DNA from: Plantactinospora sp. BC1
Lineage (GTDB): Bacteria > Actinomycetota > Actinomycetes > Mycobacteriales > Micromonosporaceae
Reading direction: 5' to 3'
Length of the DNA stretch: 64,000 nt
Assembly (NCBI RefSeq): GCF_003030345.1
Contig: NZ_CP028158.1
Location: forward strand, 2,976,001-3,040,000
Shown: one piece after another, positions 44,020-52,968 of the stretch
How the letters are laid out: each line of letters opens with the position of its first letter
Position numbering within the stretch: position 1 is the first letter of the stretch
Position numbers and translations under genes: made by a program
The notes under the pieces: generated by a model
What the model was told of the DNA's origin: nothing
Seen by the model: the letters and a program-made list of their open reading frames with translations, nothing else
The model's database searches: none

Positions 44020-44786
44020 CGCAGCACGACCGCGGCGGCGGCGATGCCGGTCGCGGCGAGCGGCACCGTCGCCGCGACCAGCCAGTGCCGGGTGCTGGCC
44101 GCACCCGTGCCGAGCCAGGCGGCCGGCATCCGCCCCTGGTAGCCCCGGGAGACCATCGCCAGATAGACCCGCTCGCCCCGCTCGAAGGCGCGCAGGAAGA
44201 GTGCGCCCACCCCCGCGCCGAAGCCGCGCAACTGCCAGAGGAACCGGGGGTCGTCACCCCGGGAGATCCGGGCGACCCGCATCCGCCGCGCCTCGCCGAC
44301 CAGTACGTCCAGGTAGCGCAGCATGAAGGTGGCGATCTGGGTGAGGATCTGCGGGCAGTGCAGCCGGTCCAGCCCGAGGATCAGGTCCCGCATCGTGGTG
44401 GTGCCGGCGAGCAGCAGCGAGGCGAGCACCCCGAGGGTGCCCTTGGCCAGGATGTTCCAGCCGCCGTAGAGCCCGTCGACGGAGAGCTCCAGCCCCAGCC
44501 AGTTCACCCGCTCCCCGGTGCCGAGGAACGGCAGCGCGAACGCGAACACCACGAACGGCAGCTCGATCAGCGACCGGCTGGCCAGCCAGCGCAGCCCGAC
44601 CCGGGACACTCCGGCGACCAGCAGTACGAGCGCGAGATAGCCGCCGAACGCCCAGAACGCCTCCCGGGGAGTCGCGACGACGGCGAGGGTGAAGACCACC
44701 ATCGCCACGATCTTGACCTCGGGTGGCAGCCGGTGCACGGCCGACGTCCGCTCCCGGTAGAGCACGTGCGCGTGCCCGGCTCCCAT
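44016..44786 (-). CDS. cbiQ: Ni/Co ECF-type transporter transmembrane subunit (CbiQ/NikQ)
   Basis: A 256-aa membrane protein with about five spans. It carries the coupling-helix motifs of the family, seen as ARRMRVARISRG and ARG-like FERGERVYLAMVSRG, which contact the ATPase. The ATG at 44786 was chosen since MGAGHAHVLYRE gives the usual CbiQ start. It follows the PDGLE gene by 11 nt. It transmits ATP hydrolysis to the CbiM substrate-binding subunit. Confidence 0.92.
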   Translation of the reverse strand: MGAGHAHVLYRERTSAVHRLPPEVKIVAMVVFTLAVVATPREAFWAFGGYLALVLLVAGVSRVGLRWLASRSLIELPFVVFAFALPFLGTGERVNWLGLELSVDGLYGGWNILAKGTLGVLASLLLAGTTTMRDLILGLDRLHCPQILTQIATFMLRYLDVLVGEARRMRVARISRGDDPRFLWQLRGFGAGVGALFLRAFERGERVYLAMVSRGYQGRMPAAWLGTGAASTRHWLVAATVPLAATGIAAAAVVLR

Positions 44787-44797
44787 CTGTGGCGCTC

Positions 44798-45304
44798 CTA
44801 CTCGGTGCCGTCGGTACCGGTCCGACCGGCGGCGGGAGTCACGGTCGACCCGTCGCCGCCGCGCGGTGCCGGGGTACCCGTGCCGCGCGGTGCCGGCGTA
44901 CCGCTCCCGGTGCCCGCTCCGGCGGCGGTGGCTGCCGCCGGGGCGGCGGTCGGGCGGCGCCGGGTCAGCCAGAACAGGCCACCGCCGACGGCGAAGGTGA
45001 TCAGCACCCCGAGCACCCCGGAGAGCCCGGTGGAGAGGAACGTGTTGTCGATGCCCCGGACCCCGTAGTCGGCCAGCGGCGAGTCGGCCAGCTCGTGCTC
45101 CTCGGCCTCCTGGGCGGGACAACTGCCGCCGGTGATGTTGTCGTCCGCGTCGAAGGTGCAGCCCTCGCGCAGCGACGAGTCGAGCCCGTCCGGGTGGGCC
45201 GAGGCGAAGTTGCTGACCACCCCGGCGAGGAGGAGCGCGACCAGCAGGCCGCCGAGGATGAACGCGCCGGAGCGCTTCGAGATCCGGGTGCCTCCGGTCG
45301 TCAT
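44798..45304 (-). CDS. cbiN: PDGLE/CbiN-like transporter subunit
   Basis: A 168-aa protein with an N-terminal span, the PDGLE motif (ASAHPDGLDSS near residue 38), an extracytoplasmic loop containing two Cys (GCTFD and GSCPA), a second span, and a Gly/Thr/Pro-rich tail. It fills the CbiN role of opening the CbiM metal pocket. The ATG overlaps the CbiM stop. The C-terminal low-complexity tail is an unusual addition. Confidence 0.88.
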   Translation of the reverse strand: MTTGGTRISKRSGAFILGGLLVALLLAGVVSNFASAHPDGLDSSLREGCTFDADDNITGGSCPAQEAEEHELADSPLADYGVRGIDNTFLSTGLSGVLGVLITFAVGGGLFWLTRRRPTAAPAAATAAGAGTGSGTPAPRGTGTPAPRGGDGSTVTPAAGRTGTDGTE

Positions 45305-46020
45305 CGGGTACCTCCGGTCAGCGGCAGGTGGTCGGCGGTCGGGAGCGGACGCAGCGAGCGCAGCGCGTAGACCAGGTCGGGCCGGACCTTCGCCACGGTG
45401 ACCACTGTGGTCGCGGTGATCAGACCCTCGCCGACGCCGATCAGCAGGTGCACCCCGGCCATCGTGCCGGCCAGCCCGCCGAGGCTGCTGCCGACGTCGG
45501 TGGTGCCGCCGAGCCAGTACTGGAGGACGAAGCCCTGCGAGGCGACCAGCACGCTCAGCACCGAGGCGACGAACGCGGTCACGCCCAGTCCGGTCACGGT
45601 ACGGGGGAGGATCCGCAGCAGGAGCGCGATCAGCAGGTACGCGACCGCGACACCGATCAGCGCCATGTTGGTGATGTTGAGGCCGAGCATCGCCACCCCG
45701 CCGTCGCCGAAGATCAGCGACTGGACGATCAGCACCACCGCCACGCAGAGCGCCCCGACCCAGGGTCCGACCAGGACGGCGGCGAGTGCCCCGCCGAGCA
45801 GGTGGCCGCTGACCGCGCCGGTGAAGATCGGAAAGTTGAGCATCTGGACGGCGAAGATGAACGCGGCGACCAGCCCGGCCATCGGGGCGAGCCGGTCGTC
45901 GAGGTCCTGCCGACCGCGGAGCACGCACAGCGCGAGCGCCGCCAGGGCCAGCGCCCCGAACGCCGCCGCCACGGGACCGTTGATGATTCCGTTCGAGATG
46001 TGCATTGCCAGGCTGTCCAC
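45301..46020 (-). CDS. cbiM: Ni/Co ECF-type transporter substrate-specific subunit (CbiM/NikM)
   Basis: A 239-aa integral membrane protein of CbiM type. The MHISNG motif, in which Met1-His2 bind the metal in known NikM/CbiM proteins, lies at residues 6-11 when the GTG at 46020 is used. An ATG exactly at MHISNG (46005) would give the expected free N-terminus. The GGGAGG ribosome site, however, lies 4 nt before the GTG, so the start is uncertain or the protein is processed. Seven spans follow. It is the first gene of the transporter operon. Confidence 0.92.
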   Translation of the reverse strand: MDSLAMHISNGIINGPVAAAFGALALAALALCVLRGRQDLDDRLAPMAGLVAAFIFAVQMLNFPIFTGAVSGHLLGGALAAVLVGPWVGALCVAVVLIVQSLIFGDGGVAMLGLNITNMALIGVAVAYLLIALLLRILPRTVTGLGVTAFVASVLSVLVASQGFVLQYWLGGTTDVGSSLGGLAGTMAGVHLLIGVGEGLITATTVVTVAKVRPDLVYALRSLRPLPTADHLPLTGGTR

Positions 46021-46089
46021 GCCACCTCCCAGGTGCCGGTGCGGGATCCGTCCCGCCGGCCGGCTCAGCCTAGGACTCGGCCGTCGCTA

Positions 46090-46106
46090 TTGCCAAGATT
46101 TTGCAA
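46090..46106. promoter_or_regulatory. Nur-box-like operator
   Basis: TTGCCA-AGATT-TTGCAA matches the known Streptomyces Nur operator (tTGCaa-N5-ttGCAa) with one difference. It lies 70 bp upstream of the metal transporter operon and 53 bp upstream of the divergent peroxiredoxin gene. Nur is the nickel-responsive Fur-family repressor, so the transporter is probably a nickel importer repressed when nickel is plentiful. Confidence 0.65.
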
Positions 46107-46145
46107 GAGCTGTACACCAACCGCAATCTCCGGTCCACCTGGCGA

Positions 46146-46151
46146 TAGAGT
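46146..46151 (+). promoter_or_regulatory. -10 element of a likely leaderless promoter
   Basis: TAGAGT fits TANNNT and is seven bases before the ATG of the peroxiredoxin gene, which lacks a ribosome site. Confidence 0.4.
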
Positions 46152-46158
46152 CGTGGCC

Positions 46159-46635
46159 ATGACCTCGCCGATCCGCCTCGCCCCCGGGGACGCCGCGCCC
46201 GACTTCGCGCTGCCCACCGACACCGGAGAGACGCTCTCGCTCAAGGAACTGCGTGGCCGCAAGGTGGTGCTCTACGCCTACCCGAGGGCGATGACCCCGG
46301 GCTGCACCACGCAGGCCTGCGACTTCCGGGACTCGCTCGCCTCCCTCCAGGCCGCCGGCTACGAGGTGGTGGGCATCTCACCGGACACCCCCGCCGAGCT
46401 GGCGAAGTTCCGGGAGCGGGACGCCATCACCTTCCCGCTGGTCTCCGACCGGGACAGGGAGGTGCTCGTCGCGTACGGGGCGTACGGCGAGAAGCAGTCG
46501 TACGGGCGGACGATCACCGGCGTGATCCGGTCGACCTTCGTCATCGACGAGGAGGGCCGGATCGAGCGGGCGCTCTACAACGTCAAGGCCACCGGGCACG
46601 TCGCCAAACTCCGCCGGGACCTCGGCCTGGACTGA
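46159..46635 (+). CDS. Bcp/PrxQ-type peroxiredoxin
   Basis: A 158-aa thioredoxin-fold peroxidase. The peroxidatic Cys is in TPGCTTQACDFRD with a second Cys five residues on, the PrxQ/Bcp arrangement for an intramolecular disulfide. Later segments VVGISPDTP and RSTFVIDEEG fit the family. It reduces hydrogen and organic peroxides in the cytoplasm. It is divergent from the metal transporter and shares the Nur-like intergenic region, so nickel-linked control is possible. It probably has a leaderless transcript. Confidence 0.92.
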   Translation: MTSPIRLAPGDAAPDFALPTDTGETLSLKELRGRKVVLYAYPRAMTPGCTTQACDFRDSLASLQAAGYEVVGISPDTPAELAKFRERDAITFPLVSDRDREVLVAYGAYGEKQSYGRTITGVIRSTFVIDEEGRIERALYNVKATGHVAKLRRDLGLD

Positions 46636-46665
46636 GCCCGCCAGCGGTCTAGACTTTGAGCGCGA

Positions 46666-46746
46666 GCGGGAGTGGTGTAATGGCAGCCACGCAGGATTTA
46701 GGTTCCTGTGCCTTCGGGCGTAGGGGTTCGACTCCCCTCTCCCGCA
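46666..46746 (+). tRNA. tRNA-Leu (anticodon TAG)
   Basis: Plus-strand class II tRNA of 81 bases with a long variable arm (GTGCCTTCGGGCGT). The acceptor is GCGGGAG/CTCCCGC, the anticodon loop is TTTAGGT with anticodon TAG, and the T-loop is GTTCGAC. CCA is not encoded. Confidence 0.95.
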
Positions 46747-46807
46747 CTTGTTAGCACCGTCACGCCCGGCGCGCGGGCCGGCGGGGCCTCCCGACGGGCC
46801 GGCGAGG

Positions 46808-47335
46808 ATGACCCGGGTGGGCATCCGTTTCGTACTCGATCCGCCGCCGACCCCCGACCTGCGCGACGAGATAGTCCGACTCTGGACGGCGGTGACCAAC
46901 GCCGGCGGGGCGGTCGGCTTCGTCGGCCCGGTCTCCGAGGACGACGTCCGGCCGTTCGCGCTGGCCACCCTCGGGGCGGCGGCCGAGGGGCCGGACCAGC
47001 TGCTCGTCGGCTACCGGGGCGACGAGTTGGTCGCGCTGCTCTTCCTCACCGACAACCGGTTCCACCTCAAGGCGCACTGGTGCGTGCTGAAGCGGGTGAT
47101 GGTGCACCCCGACCACCAGGGGTACGGCTACGGCCAGGCCCTGCTGCGCGAGGCCGAGCAGGTGGCCCGGAACGCGGGCTGGGAGGCGCTGCACCTGACC
47201 GTCCGGGACGGCCGGGGCGTGGAGGAGTTCTACCGGCGGCTCGGCTACCGGGAGGTCGGCCGGCTGCCCGGGGCGCTCCGGGTCGGGCCGGGCGACGACC
47301 GCGACGAGATCCAGATGTGGCTGCCGCTGGACTGA
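46808..47335 (+). CDS. GNAT-family N-acetyltransferase
   Basis: About 175 aa. The GNAT acetyl-CoA-binding pattern is visible as VMVHPDHQGYGYGQALL (the Q/RxxGxG/A signature), followed by EEFYRRLGYREVG, a typical C-terminal beta-alpha unit. The substrate is unknown. The ATG at 46808 is close to GCGAGG; a GTG 9 nt later would have a better ribosome-site spacing. Confidence 0.85.
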   Translation: MTRVGIRFVLDPPPTPDLRDEIVRLWTAVTNAGGAVGFVGPVSEDDVRPFALATLGAAAEGPDQLLVGYRGDELVALLFLTDNRFHLKAHWCVLKRVMVHPDHQGYGYGQALLREAEQVARNAGWEALHLTVRDGRGVEEFYRRLGYREVGRLPGALRVGPGDDRDEIQMWLPLD

Positions 47336-47419
47336 CCGTCCGGCGCCTTCCCGTCGGCGACGGGGAGAGGCCGGGGGCGGTTCTCCTGGCCGACCGCACG
47401 GTGGGGCTGAGGTGTCGGG

Positions 47420-48475
47420 TCAGCCGCAGGCGACCGGTGCCGGACCGCCGGCAGCGCCGGCCACCGCCTGTCCGGCCGGGTCGGCACCGGTCGGCGTACC
47501 CGGGGCGGGCGTCGGCGACGCGGTCGGGGCGGGGCTGGCGGGGGCGGGCGGGGCCGACGGGCTCGCCGAGCCGGCAGCGGCCGGGGTGGCCGGGTACATC
47601 CGTACCGTGCTGCGCTGCACCTGTCGGGGTGCCAGCCGGATTCCGGTGCCGACCGCCTCGTGGCCGTAGACGTCGACCACCCGGATCGAGTACGGCCCCG
47701 GGCCCATTCCGCCGTCGATCACCCAGTAGTTGTCGGAGCCGCGCTTCGCCGCCCGCCAACTCGACCCGGCGCGCTGCACCGCGACCGACTTCACCGGGTT
47801 CCCGTGGTTGCCCACCTGCACGGCGAACCAGTATCGCGACACGCCGCTCTTGAGCCGGAAGGTGAGCGGGCCGGGCAGCGGCGGGTCGACCACCGCCCGG
47901 TAACGCACCGGGACGATGCCTGCGGAGAGGTCGGCGATCTTCGCGAACGCCTGCCTGGACAGGTCGATCTTGTTGTTGGTGCAGCCCGCGCAGCGGTCCA
48001 GCACCATCACCCGGACGGTGCCCTTCGGGCCGGTGACGTCGAGGAAGCTGCCGCAGGCGGCCGAGCCGGCGTACTGGCTGGAGCCGAGCGCCGCGTAGAG
48101 CCGGTTGGCCGGCGGGCCGGGCAGCGAGCAGTTGCCGCCCGAGCTGCCCCCGTCGTAGTGCGACGCCTTTCCCTTGTAGACCGTCGCGCCGGACGGCGGC
48201 GCCGCACGGTCCAGCGGCGGCGCGGCCAGCGCGGCGGCACAGGCGGCCGAGTCGGAGAACTGCCAGACGAGCACCAGCCCGAGGACGGCGGCGAGCAGCG
48301 CGGCGGACCAGCCGGCCAGCCAGCGCCGGGACATCCTCCGCCGGACCGGCCGAGCGGGCGGAGCGGGATCGCCGCCGGGCGGCACGGCGGCTCCGGCGAT
48401 TCCGGCGGGGCCGGTGGCGGTCCGGTCCGTACCGTTCGGATTGTCGGGAAGCTCCGGCTCGATCATCCGGGGCAT
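47420..48475 (-). CDS. Expansin-like exported protein (EXLX1 type)
   Basis: A 351-aa protein with a cytoplasmic N-terminus, one transmembrane or signal-anchor segment (GWSAALLAAVLGLVLVWQF), then a double-psi beta-barrel domain (GKASHYDGGSSGGNCS ... VMVLDRCAGC) and a carbohydrate-binding beta domain, the two-domain layout of bacterial expansins. The catalytic-like Asp in VMVLDRC is retained. The C-terminus is a Pro/Ala/Ser linker. Bacterial expansins loosen cellulose or cell-wall polymers and help plant colonisation. Confidence 0.9.
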   Translation of the reverse strand: MPRMIEPELPDNPNGTDRTATGPAGIAGAAVPPGGDPAPPARPVRRRMSRRWLAGWSAALLAAVLGLVLVWQFSDSAACAAALAAPPLDRAAPPSGATVYKGKASHYDGGSSGGNCSLPGPPANRLYAALGSSQYAGSAACGSFLDVTGPKGTVRVMVLDRCAGCTNNKIDLSRQAFAKIADLSAGIVPVRYRAVVDPPLPGPLTFRLKSGVSRYWFAVQVGNHGNPVKSVAVQRAGSSWRAAKRGSDNYWVIDGGMGPGPYSIRVVDVYGHEAVGTGIRLAPRQVQRSTVRMYPATPAAAGSASPSAPPAPASPAPTASPTPAPGTPTGADPAGQAVAGAAGGPAPVACG

Positions 48476-48546
48476 GTTGCCCTAGCCGCCGCGCCTTTCG
48501 CAAGGCCCGGACCAGGGCGTTCGACCGATGCCGATGGCTACCGGAG

Positions 48547-49389
48547 TCAGCTCGCCAGTTCCACCGGGTCGCCGACGGTCAGCGTGCCGACCAACCCGTC
48601 CGGGCCGGGTGCCGAGACCGGGACCAGGTTCTGGCCGAAGACCAACTGCCGGTTGATCCGGCGGTACTTCGCCAGGGTGCGCAACGGTTCCCGGCCGCGT
48701 ACCCCGGTCTCCTGGTCGGTGGTGGTGACCAGGCAGCGGCCGCAGGGCTTGGCCACCAGGAACGTCACCGGGCCGATCCGCAGCCGGCGGCCGGTCCAGC
48801 CGTCCTCGGCCCACGGGTCGGTGCCGCCGACCACCACGTTGGGGCGGAACCGGTTCATCGGCAGCGGCGCCTCGGCGTTGCCGGATTCGAGCAGGGACTC
48901 GTTGAGTGCGTCCAGCGAGGCGCGGTTGGCCAGCAGCAGCGGGTAGCCGTCGGCGAAGCTGACCCGGTCGGCCGGATCGACCAGGTCGGCGTCCGGGATC
49001 GGGCGTACCGTCGGATCGCCGAGCCAGACCAGCCGGACCTTGCGGTCGAGCAGCCGGGAGAGCCAGTCGTCGGCCGCCGACTCCGCCCGCCGGGCCGGCA
49101 CGACCGGCATGTTCGAGAAGACGCGTACGGCGATCGGCTCGCCGTCGGTCGGCTCGGCGACCTCCAGGGCGGGCCGGCCGGCGGCGCGCAGCAGCAGGCC
49201 GCCGGGGCGGAGTTCCGGGCGGATGGCGACCAGCCCGGTCACCTGGCGCTGGGTGACCGCGGTGCCGTCGTCGCCCACGATCATCCAGCGTCGGTCGCCG
49301 GCCAGGCCCCACGGCTCGACCCGGGCCGCGTCGTGGTCGCGCCGGTAACAGCCCTTGACCGGGTACGTGTGCACGGAGACCAGCCGCAT
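48547..49389 (-). CDS. MOSC-domain protein (mARC-like)
   Basis: About 280 aa. The N-terminal MOSC_N beta-barrel (VHTYPVKGCYRRDHD, GLAGDRRWMIV) is followed by the MOSC domain with the cofactor Cys in KPCGRCLVTTTDQ, which binds molybdenum cofactor in relatives such as YcbX and mARC. These reduce N-hydroxylated compounds. I chose the ATG at 49389, with AGGGTG 8 nt before it, over a GTG 9 nt upstream. Confidence 0.92.
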   Translation of the reverse strand: MRLVSVHTYPVKGCYRRDHDAARVEPWGLAGDRRWMIVGDDGTAVTQRQVTGLVAIRPELRPGGLLLRAAGRPALEVAEPTDGEPIAVRVFSNMPVVPARRAESAADDWLSRLLDRKVRLVWLGDPTVRPIPDADLVDPADRVSFADGYPLLLANRASLDALNESLLESGNAEAPLPMNRFRPNVVVGGTDPWAEDGWTGRRLRIGPVTFLVAKPCGRCLVTTTDQETGVRGREPLRTLAKYRRINRQLVFGQNLVPVSAPGPDGLVGTLTVGDPVELAS

Positions 49390-49462
49390 GGCGTTCACCC
49401 TGCCACAGCGCTCCCGGCGGCCGGTGTCTCGGGCCGTCGCGCCCGGAGTGCGAGCCCGCCGG

Positions 49463-50296
49463 CTACCAGGCGATGCCGATCCCGTCGCCCGGGTACCAGT
49501 GCTGGGCCGGGGTCTCCCGGTAGGCGAGGAACCGGCGGCCGGTCTTCTCGGCGTGTTCGGCGAGCACGTTGGTGACCGTGACGTTGTCGGTGAGCAGCCG
49601 GGCCCCGGGGGCCAGCTTCGCGGAGACGGCCTGGAACTCCCGGCGTTCGTGCCCGGTGCTGTGGTTGCTGTCGTGCAGGAAGAGGTCGACCGGGCGGTCC
49701 AGGGCCCTGATCGAGGCGAGCGAGTCGCCGATCACCAGGTCGACCACGCTGGCCCACGGCTCGGCCCTGGCCAGGTAACCGGCCTCCGGGTTGATGTCCA
49801 GCGAGGTGACCCGGCCGGGCTCGCCGTCGGCGGCGTTGCGCAGCAGGGCCGAGGCGAGCACGCAGGTGCCGAGCCCCTTGTCGACCCCGGTCTCGACGAT
49901 GTGCCTCGGTCGGGTGGCCCGGACGATCGCGTACCAGCCGATCCGGCGGGCGTACCGGACGCGCCGGTCGGCCAGGCCGCGCCGGTCCGCGGCGGCGGTG
50001 GCCCGCTGGATGTGCTGCCGCAGCGGCTCGTCCTGTTCGATCTCGGTGAGGTACGTCCGCACCTGCTTGACCGGCACGTCACAGGTCACGCTGACGAACC
50101 AGGCGAGGTGTTCCCGGCTGAGCTTGGTCAGGTCGTAGGTGTAGTTGTGGTGCTCGCGGGAGGTGAGCAGCCACCTGGCCGAGACGCTGATCACCCGGGC
50201 GTCGTGCCTGGCCACCCGCATGAGCCGCTTGGGGAACGCCGCAACGGGCGCGAGGCGGGTGCGGGCGATCGCACGCCGGAAATTCGTACCGTCCAC
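49463..50296 (-). CDS. Class I SAM-dependent methyltransferase
   Basis: A 277-aa protein. A helical N-terminus precedes a Rossmann domain with RHIVETGVDKGLGTCVLA (motif I in variant form), SLDINPE (motif II) and LFLHDSNHS (motif IV-like). It fits the Methyltransf_24 O-methyltransferase-like group with unknown acceptor. It is divergent from the hut operon regulator; nothing links it to histidine use. Confidence 0.75.
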   Translation of the reverse strand: MDGTNFRRAIARTRLAPVAAFPKRLMRVARHDARVISVSARWLLTSREHHNYTYDLTKLSREHLAWFVSVTCDVPVKQVRTYLTEIEQDEPLRQHIQRATAAADRRGLADRRVRYARRIGWYAIVRATRPRHIVETGVDKGLGTCVLASALLRNAADGEPGRVTSLDINPEAGYLARAEPWASVVDLVIGDSLASIRALDRPVDLFLHDSNHSTGHERREFQAVSAKLAPGARLLTDNVTVTNVLAEHAEKTGRRFLAYRETPAQHWYPGDGIGIAW

Positions 50297-50351
50297 CCGG
50301 CGGGTTTCCCCACTTCGGGGTCTCCCATTGCCCTCTGAATTGTTTTATGCA

Positions 50352-50357
50352 TAGAGT
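50352..50357 (+). promoter_or_regulatory. -10 element of hut operon, likely leaderless
   Basis: TAGAGT (TANNNT) ends exactly six bases before the GTG of the RpiR regulator. TTGCCC 18 bases upstream of it (50328) could act as -35. The segment between, TGAATTGTTTTATGCA, is strikingly AT-rich for this genome and is the best place for the regulator's own operator. Confidence 0.5.
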
Positions 50358-50363
50358 CTTCCT

Positions 50364-51230
50364 GTGAATGACAGTGCTGTCATCGGGGCGTCGCCGACGG
50401 ACCGCGTGCTCGACCTCTTCCAGGGCATCCGGCTCACCCCGACGCAGCGCCGGATCGCGCACAGCCTGGTCCAGCACGCCGCCTCCGCCGCCTATCTCTC
50501 CGCAGCCGAGGTCGCCGAGCTGGCCAAGGTCAGCCAGCCCTCGGTGACCCGGTTCGCCATGGCGCTGGGCTACGACGGCTATCCGGCGCTGCGCCGCCGG
50601 CTCCGGGAGATCGCCGCCGTCGGCACCGGCCGGCTCGATCCCGGAGTCCCGGCCGGCAACGAGGCGCAGCGGGCGATCCGCGCCGAGGCCGACAACCTGG
50701 ACCGGCTCGCCGAACAGCTCGCCGACCGGGACGCGGTGACCGCCGCCGGTACGCTGCTGGCCGGCAGCCGCCCGCTGGTCGTACTCGGGCTGCGCGCCGC
50801 CGCCCCGCTCGCCGGCTACTTCGCGTACTTCGCGGCGAAGGTGCATCCGGACGTACGGGTCCTCGACTCCGGCGGGACGCTGCTCACCGACCGGCTGGAG
50901 CAGGCGCGGGCGGCCGGGGCGGGGGCACTGCTCGGCATCGTGCTGCCCCGCTACCCCCGGGAGTCGCTGGAGGCGCTCCGGGAGGCCCGCGCGGCCGGGA
51001 TGTCGGTGGTGGTGATCACCGACTCGGCGGTCAGCCCGGCCGCCGAGTACGCCGACATCGTGCTGCCGGCCGCGGTCGGCGCCCAGCTCGTCTTCGACCT
51101 GCACACCGCCCCGATGGCGCTGTCGATGGTGTTGCTCCAGGCGATCTGCGACGCCGCACCCGCCGACGCGCAGCGCCGGCTGGAGGAGTTCGAGCAGTCC
51201 GCCGCCCGCCGCCAGTTGTTCGTCGGATAG
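50364..51230 (+). CDS. MurR/RpiR-family regulator of histidine utilisation
   Basis: A 288-aa regulator. An N-terminal HTH_6 domain ([20 protein letters not shown], residues about 48-68) is followed by a SIS sugar-isomerase-like domain ([34 protein letters not shown]). It lies 82 bp upstream of hutU in the same direction, so it likely senses a histidine-pathway intermediate and controls the operon. RpiR regulators in hut operons are known in other actinobacteria. The start is GTG and apparently leaderless. Confidence 0.88.
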   Translation: MNDSAVIGASPTDRVLDLFQGIRLTPTQRRIAHSLVQHAASAAYLSAAEVAELAKVSQPSVTRFAMALGYDGYPALRRRLREIAAVGTGRLDPGVPAGNEAQRAIRAEADNLDRLAEQLADRDAVTAAGTLLAGSRPLVVLGLRAAAPLAGYFAYFAAKVHPDVRVLDSGGTLLTDRLEQARAAGAGALLGIVLPRYPRESLEALREARAAGMSVVVITDSAVSPAAEYADIVLPAAVGAQLVFDLHTAPMALSMVLLQAICDAAPADAQRRLEEFEQSAARRQLFVG

Positions 51231-51312
51231 CCACCGACAGTTCACCGATCCGACCCCACCGCCCCGCACCGCAGAGCAGCATCGAACCGTTCCCACCGCA
51301 GGAGGAGTTGCC

Positions 51313-52962
51313 ATGCCCGAGCCGATCCGCGCCGCCCGCGGCACCACCCGGACCGCCGTCGGGTGGCCGCAGGAGGCGGCGCTGCGGATGCTGATGAACA
51401 ACCTCGACCCGGAGGTGGCCGAACGCCCCGACGACCTGGTCGTCTACGGCGGGACCGGCCGGGCGGCCCGGGACTGGCCGTCGTACCACGCGCTGGTCCG
51501 GACGCTCGGCTCGCTCGCCGACGACGAGACCATGCTGGTGCAGTCGGGCCGGCCGGTCGGGGTGCTCCGGACCCACGAGTGGGCGCCCCGGGTGCTGATC
51601 GCCAACTCGAACCTGGTCGGCGACTGGGCGAACTGGCCCGAGTTCCGCCGCCTCGAAGAGCTCGGCCTGACCATGTACGGCCAGATGACCGCCGGCTCCT
51701 GGATCTACATCGGCACCCAGGGCATCCTCCAGGGCACCTACGAGACCTTCGCCGCCGTGGCGACCAAGCGGTTCGGGGGCTCGCTGGCCGGCACCCTGAC
51801 CCTGACCGCCGGCTGTGGCGGGATGGGCGGCGCGCAGCCGCTCGCGGTCACCATGAACGGCGGTGCCTGCCTGGTCGTCGACGTCGACCCGGAGCGGCTG
51901 GCCCGCCGGGTCGCCACCCGCTATCTCGACACGGTGGCCGGCTCGCTCGACGAGGCGGTCGACCAGGTGCTCGCCGCCAAGCGGGAGCGGCGGGCGCTCT
52001 CGGTCGGGGTGGTCGGCAACGCCGCGACCGTCTTCCCCGAGCTGCTCCGCCGGGGCGTCGAGATCGACGTCGTCACCGACCAGACCAGCGCGCACGACCC
52101 GCTCTCGTACGTCCCGGACGGGGTGGAGCTGGCCGACGCCGCCGAACTGGCCCGGACGAAGCCGGCCGAGTACACCGAGCGGGCCCGGGCCGCCATGGTC
52201 AAACACGTCGCCGCGATGGTCGGCTTCCTCGACGGCGGTGCCGAGGTCTTCGACTACGGCAACTCGATCCGGGGCGAGGCACAGCTCGGCGGGTACGACC
52301 GGGCGTTCGCGTTCCCCGGCTTCGTGCCGGCGTACATCCGGCCGCTCTTCAGCGAGGGCAGGGGGCCGTTCCGCTGGGCGGCGCTCAGCGGCGACCCGGC
52401 CGACATCGCCGCCACCGACCGGGCGGTGCTCGACCTCTTCCCCGAGAACGAGTCGCTGGCCCGGTGGATCCGGCTGGCCGGCGAGCGGGTCGCCTTCCAG
52501 GGCCTGCCGGCCCGGATCTGCTGGCTCGGCCACGGCGAGCGGGACCGGGCCGGGGTCCGGTTCAACGAGATGGTCGCCAGCGGCGAGCTGACCGCCCCGG
52601 TGGTGATCGGCCGGGACCACCTGGACGCCGGCTCGGTCGCCTCCCCCTACCGGGAGACCGAGGCGATGGCCGACGGCTCCGACGCGATCGCCGACTGGCC
52701 GCTGCTGAACGCGCTGGTCAACACCGCCAGCGGGGCCTCCTGGGTGAGCATCCACCACGGCGGCGGGGTCGGCATCGGCCGATCCATCCACGCCGGGCAG
52801 GTCTGCGTCGCCGACGGCAGCCCGCTGGCCGGGCAGAAGATCGAGCGGGTGTTGCGCAACGACCCGGCGATGGGCGTACTCCGGCACGTCGACGCCGGCT
52901 ATCCGGAGGCGGCTGCGGCCGCCGCCCGGGGCGATCTGCGCATCCCGATGGCCGAAGGGTAG
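51313..52962 (+). CDS. hutU: Urocanate hydratase
   Basis: A 549-aa enzyme of normal family length that converts urocanate to imidazolone propionate using tightly bound NAD. Family marks include [29 protein letters not shown] and [17 protein letters not shown] precedes the ATG. It is the first enzyme gene of the hut operon and is followed closely (6 nt) by the M20 amidohydrolase gene. Confidence 0.97.
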   Translation: MPEPIRAARGTTRTAVGWPQEAALRMLMNNLDPEVAERPDDLVVYGGTGRAARDWPSYHALVRTLGSLADDETMLVQSGRPVGVLRTHEWAPRVLIANSNLVGDWANWPEFRRLEELGLTMYGQMTAGSWIYIGTQGILQGTYETFAAVATKRFGGSLAGTLTLTAGCGGMGGAQPLAVTMNGGACLVVDVDPERLARRVATRYLDTVAGSLDEAVDQVLAAKRERRALSVGVVGNAATVFPELLRRGVEIDVVTDQTSAHDPLSYVPDGVELADAAELARTKPAEYTERARAAMVKHVAAMVGFLDGGAEVFDYGNSIRGEAQLGGYDRAFAFPGFVPAYIRPLFSEGRGPFRWAALSGDPADIAATDRAVLDLFPENESLARWIRLAGERVAFQGLPARICWLGHGERDRAGVRFNEMVASGELTAPVVIGRDHLDAGSVASPYRETEAMADGSDAIADWPLLNALVNTASGASWVSIHHGGGVGIGRSIHAGQVCVADGSPLAGQKIERVLRNDPAMGVLRHVDAGYPEAAAAAARGDLRIPMAEG

Positions 52963-52968
52963 GCGGCG

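Noticed and set aside
46021-46158. Cobalamin riboswitch upstream of the CbiM-type operon
   Set aside because: The gap is only 138 bp and lacks the B12-box-like sequence; a Nur-box-like palindrome is the better explanation.
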